Shown here: positions 52,601-55,339 of the stretch, piece after piece
Position numbering within the stretch: position 1 is the stretch's first letter
Layout of the letters: each line of letters opens with the position of its first letter
NCBI GenBank assembly: GCA_039933215.1
Contig: JBDTOO010000022.1
Location: 1 to 55,339, forward strand
Length of the DNA: 55,339 nt
Reading direction: 5' to 3'
Source: JALYUA01 sp039933215
GTDB lineage: Bacteria > Acidobacteriota > Thermoanaerobaculia > UBA5066 > Gp7-AA6
The notes under the pieces: generated by a model
Database searches by the model: none
What the model was told of the DNA's origin: nothing
What the model saw: only the letters and a program-made list of their open reading frames with translations
Program-made: the position numbers and the translations under genes

Positions 52601-53589
52601 GGTCGCTCCTTCTCGCGGGAGGCGGTGGGACCCGGCTCTGGCCGCTTTCGACCGACGAGACACCCAAGCAGTTTCTCCCCCTGGTCACCTCGCGATCGCT
52701 TCTCGCCGAGACCCGGGACCGCGTCGCGCCTCTCGGCGGAGAGGTCTTCGTCGCGACCTCGGAACGCCACGCGGAGAAGGTCCGGCGCGAGCTGCCCGAC
52801 ATTCCTCCCGATCGCATCTTCGCCGAGCCGTGCCGCCGCAATTCCGGCCCCGCGGTGATCTTCGCCGCGCTCGCCTTTTCGGCCGACGGAGACCCGCTGA
52901 CGGCGGCGATCCCGTCGGATCAGACGGTGGCCGACACCTCCGCTTTCTGTTCGGCGATCCGGGCGGCGGGCGTGGCCGCCGACGCGTCGCCGGTCGTCCT
53001 TCTGGGTGTTCCGCCGACGCGTCCCGAGACGGACTACGGGTATCTCGAGGCGCGGCCCGACGCCCGCTCGCGGACCCTGGACGTTCTGCGATTCGTCGAG
53101 AAGCCGTCTCTCGAACGCGCGGAGGAGCTCGTCCGGGCGGGCTGCCTCTGGAACGCCGGCATCTTCGTCTTCCGGCCGTCCCGTTTCCTGGCCGAGGCGC
53201 GGCGCGTCGCGCCGGATCTCGTGAGCGCGGTCGACGCCTATCGCGCGGCCCGCCCCCGGGGGGCCGCGGCCGCGAGGGCGGCCTACGAGGCGCTCCCCGA
53301 CATCTCGATCGACTACGCCGTCATGGAGAAAGCCGCGGGCGTCCGGGCGATCCCCCTGAGAGCCGGCTGGAGCGACGTCGGCACCTGGCGGGCCATCCGC
53401 GAGCTCAAGGGACCATCCGACGAGCGCGGGAATCTGGTCATCGCCGACCGCCCCGTCATCGCCCCGGGCATCTCGGACTCCGCGATCGTCCTCGGTCCGG
53501 CGGGGATCCTCGTCCTGCCGTTCGAACGGGAGCGGGAGTTGAAGAGCGCCGTCGAGGGGCTCAAGCGGGAAGACCCGGGCGTAAAATAG
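52597..53589 (+). CDS. manC: Mannose-1-phosphate guanylyltransferase
   Basis: This 330-residue nucleotidyltransferase forms GDP-mannose from mannose-1-phosphate and GTP. The signature is LAGGGGTRLWPLSTDETPKQF, then IPSDQTV, DYGYLEA, RFVEKPS, LWNAGIFVFRPSRF, SIDYAVMEK and AGWSDVGTW. It lacks the C-terminal isomerase domain of bifunctional ManC/AlgA. The ATG overlaps the murB stop. GDP-mannose would serve surface polysaccharide or glycoprotein synthesis. Confidence 0.95.
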   Translation: MRSLLLAGGGGTRLWPLSTDETPKQFLPLVTSRSLLAETRDRVAPLGGEVFVATSERHAEKVRRELPDIPPDRIFAEPCRRNSGPAVIFAALAFSADGDPLTAAIPSDQTVADTSAFCSAIRAAGVAADASPVVLLGVPPTRPETDYGYLEARPDARSRTLDVLRFVEKPSLERAEELVRAGCLWNAGIFVFRPSRFLAEARRVAPDLVSAVDAYRAARPRGAAAARAAYEALPDISIDYAVMEKAAGVRAIPLRAGWSDVGTWRAIRELKGPSDERGNLVIADRPVIAPGISDSAIVLGPAGILVLPFERERELKSAVEGLKREDPGVK

Positions 53590-53609
53590 CGTTGAAAAAC
53601 GTACAACCC

Positions 53610-54566
53610 ATGACCATGGCATCGACGGGAAGTGCCGCCGCCTCGCCGCTGGACCGCCTGCGGGACAACGTGCGGCTCGTCTATCGGGGGGATCCCCGCG
53701 CCGTCGACCTCGTCCTGATCGCCCTGCTCTCCCGAGGCCACGTGCTGATCGAGGACGTTCCGGGTGTCGGCAAGACGACGCTCGCCCGCGCCCTGGGACG
53801 CAGCCTCTCCCTCGATTTCCGAAGGATCCAGTTCACGAGCGACACGCTTCCCGCGGACGTTCTCGGCGTCTCCGTCTTCCAGTCCGGAACGGAGCGCTTC
53901 GAGTTCCACCCGGGACCGATCTTCGCCAACGTCGTGCTCGCTGACGAGATCAACCGCGCGACGCCGAAGACGCAGTCCGCTCTTCTCGAAGCGATGAACG
54001 AAGGCGCGATCACGCTCGACTCCGAGCGCCGGGTCCTCCCGCAGCCTTTCATCGTCGTCGCCACCCAGAACCCCATCGAGTACCTGGGGACCTATCCGCT
54101 GCCCGAGTCCCAGATGGACCGGTTCTTCCTGCGACTGTCGCTCGGATATCCGGCGGCGATCGAGGAAAAGATGCTGCTGCGCCGCGGCGGCACGGAGCGC
54201 GCCCTCGCGGCGATTCCCTCGGTGCTCGGTCCGGCGGAGCTGCTGCGGCTGCAGGACAGCGCCGAACAGATCACCGTCTCCGACGCCCTCCTCGACTACG
54301 TCCACGCTCTCGTCGAGGCGTCCCGCAAGTCGCCGGACCTGCGGCTCCCGGTGTCGACGCGAGGCGCCCAGGCGCTCTTTCGCGCGGCGCAGTCCCGGGC
54401 ACTCCTTTCCGGGCGCGACTTCGCGATCCCGGACGACGTCCAGGCGGTCGCCGAGGCGGTCCTCGCGCATCGCATTCTCTCGGTGGCGTCGGACGGTTTC
54501 GGGGCCGGTGGCCGCGAGAGAGAGGTCGTCCGCAAAATCCTCGCGCAGGTGCCGGTGCCCGTTTGA
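53610..54566 (+). CDS. MoxR-family AAA+ ATPase
   Basis: This 318-residue AAA+ chaperone has Walker A EDVPGVGKTTLAR, Walker B NVVLADEINRATPKTQSALLEAM, the arginine-finger region QNPIEYLGTYPLPESQMDRFF and a C-terminal lid. MoxR proteins act with DUF58 and VWA partners in envelope-associated remodelling, and a DUF58 gene follows. The ATG at 53610 or a second ATG at 53616 could be used; TAAAAT at 53582-53587 may be a local -10. It is probably co-transcribed with manC. Confidence 0.94.
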   Translation: MTMASTGSAAASPLDRLRDNVRLVYRGDPRAVDLVLIALLSRGHVLIEDVPGVGKTTLARALGRSLSLDFRRIQFTSDTLPADVLGVSVFQSGTERFEFHPGPIFANVVLADEINRATPKTQSALLEAMNEGAITLDSERRVLPQPFIVVATQNPIEYLGTYPLPESQMDRFFLRLSLGYPAAIEEKMLLRRGGTERALAAIPSVLGPAELLRLQDSAEQITVSDALLDYVHALVEASRKSPDLRLPVSTRGAQALFRAAQSRALLSGRDFAIPDDVQAVAEAVLAHRILSVASDGFGAGGREREVVRKILAQVPVPV

Positions 54567-54653
54567 GCCGGAGCGCGGTTCGGCGGGCTCCGCCGCCCGC
54601 GATTCCGGCGACGCTCCCGGCCTGAACAGGAAGTCCCGATCGTGAGGCCCTCC

Positions 54654-55339
54654 ATGACCCGCCTGATCCCGGACTGGGAGATCCGGATCACGAACTTCGG
54701 ACTCGGTTACATCCTGATGTGCCTGATCGTCGCCATCGGCGCGACGAATACGGGCAACAACGGCCTCTACCTCGTGCTCGCCGCGATGCTCGCCTCGATG
54801 GCGATCTCTGGCTTCGTCTCGCGGCGCAACGTCCGGGGCGTGTCGTGCGAGGTCGAGCCCGTGGGCGAGGTGTTCGCGGGCCGGCCCGCGCTGCTCAAGG
54901 TCTCGCTCGAGAATCGCCTCCGCTCCGGGACCGCCCAGGCGCTCTTTTTCCTGCACGAGGGGCTGCCGGGTCCCCTGTGGGTCGATCCTCTCGCTCCGGG
55001 AGAGCGGCGGGAGCTGCTCGTCGAGGGCTCCTACCCGCGGCGGGGAGTCGTCCGCGAGGCGGACGCCGGGCTTCTCTCCCGATTCCCGCTCGGCCTCTTC
55101 CGCAAGTACCGGCGCGCGCGCCTTTCTCGGGAGGTCGTCGTTTACCCCGCCCCCGAGAGCGCCCGTTTCGAGGAGCCCGCACCCGAGGATTCCCGCGGCG
55201 GACGTCCGCACCGCGGCCGGCGCGGCGGCGGGTCCGATATCCGGACGCTGCGCGAGTTCGTCCCGGGAGACGACCCGCGAGACGTCCACTGGAAGCAGTC
55301 GGCGAGGATGCGGCGGTGGATCGTGCGCGAGCGCGAGGC
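54654..55339 (+). CDS. DUF58 membrane protein, 5' part
   Basis: The gene is cut by the window end after about 228 codons. Two membrane helices near the start (YILMCLIVAIGATNTGNNG, then LVLAAMLASMAISGF) are followed by the DUF58 pattern: SRRNVRGVSCEVEP and, near the end, LREFVPGDDPRDVHWKQSAR. DUF58 proteins are the usual partners of MoxR ATPases. The ATG at 54654 has GAGG upstream; a GTG at 54642 is an alternative start. It is 87 nt after moxR, in the same direction. Confidence 0.92.
   Translation, partial: MTRLIPDWEIRITNFGLGYILMCLIVAIGATNTGNNGLYLVLAAMLASMAISGFVSRRNVRGVSCEVEPVGEVFAGRPALLKVSLENRLRSGTAQALFFLHEGLPGPLWVDPLAPGERRELLVEGSYPRRGVVREADAGLLSRFPLGLFRKYRRARLSREVVVYPAPESARFEEPAPEDSRGGRPHRGRRGGGSDIRTLREFVPGDDPRDVHWKQSARMRRWIVRERE

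Overview
The window is GC-rich bacterial chromosome from a Gram-negative organism: it has Kdo-lipid A genes (kdsA, kdsB, kdsC, kdsD), an RND efflux pump with an outer-membrane factor, a TonB-dependent/Oar-like receptor and LolA-like proteins. A Ser/Thr kinase fused to a TolB-type beta-propeller, an Oar-like receptor with a carboxypeptidase-regulatory N-terminus, and a secreted protein with tandem 111-residue 'GYFWFFS' modules point to Acidobacteriota, probably near Thermoanaerobaculia. That placement is an inference from gene content. There is no phage, IS element or CRISPR array. Most of the window is ordinary chromosome with some unusual local architecture.

Layout. 1-4.5 kb: 3' end of an oligopeptidase B gene, a kinase-propeller gene, and the wreck of an inorganic pyrophosphatase gene whose middle, including the active site, has been deleted. 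4.5-11 kb (minus): a tetR - membrane fusion protein - RND permease - outer-membrane factor operon, with a palindromic operator between tetR and a divergent MFS exporter. 12.4-16.2 kb (plus): a YtrA-type operon (operator, secreted GspG-like protein, GntR/YtrA regulator, ABC ATPase, ABC-2 permease fused to a large extracytoplasmic domain). 16.3-20.4 kb: lysA and the Oar-like receptor. 20.5-25 kb: a lipoprotein phosphodiesterase with TPRs, tRNA-His and tRNA-Arg, and a secreted propeller protein. 25.5-28.7 kb: an S41 peptidase converging on kdsC-kdsD. 28.8-31.6 kb: a two-domain M16 peptidase. 31.9-38.1 kb: a tightly coupled four-gene phosphorelay cassette. 38.1-41.4 kb (minus): kdsB-pyrG-kdsA. 41.4-46.5 kb: small hypotheticals and purH-lolA-yajQ-ispB (minus). 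46.5-49.8 kb: a heptamer repeat cluster, a TusA-like protein and a large outer-membrane barrel protein. 50-55.3 kb: recA, divergent from pgpA (frameshifted)-murB-manC-moxR-DUF58, cut by the window end.

Genes in one strand block are commonly joined by ATGA/GTGA start-stop overlaps, so translational coupling is widespread. By contrast, several first genes of transcription units have a -10-like hexamer 6-9 nt before the start codon and no Shine-Dalgarno sequence, which suggests leaderless transcripts. The best candidates for undescribed biology are the YtrA operon with its permease-propeller fusion and secreted pseudopilin-like partner, the zinc-ribbon/receiver phosphorelay cassette, and the LolA-like/beta-barrel fusion protein. 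The pyrophosphatase and pgpA genes look broken, and an assembly or base-calling error should be excluded for both.
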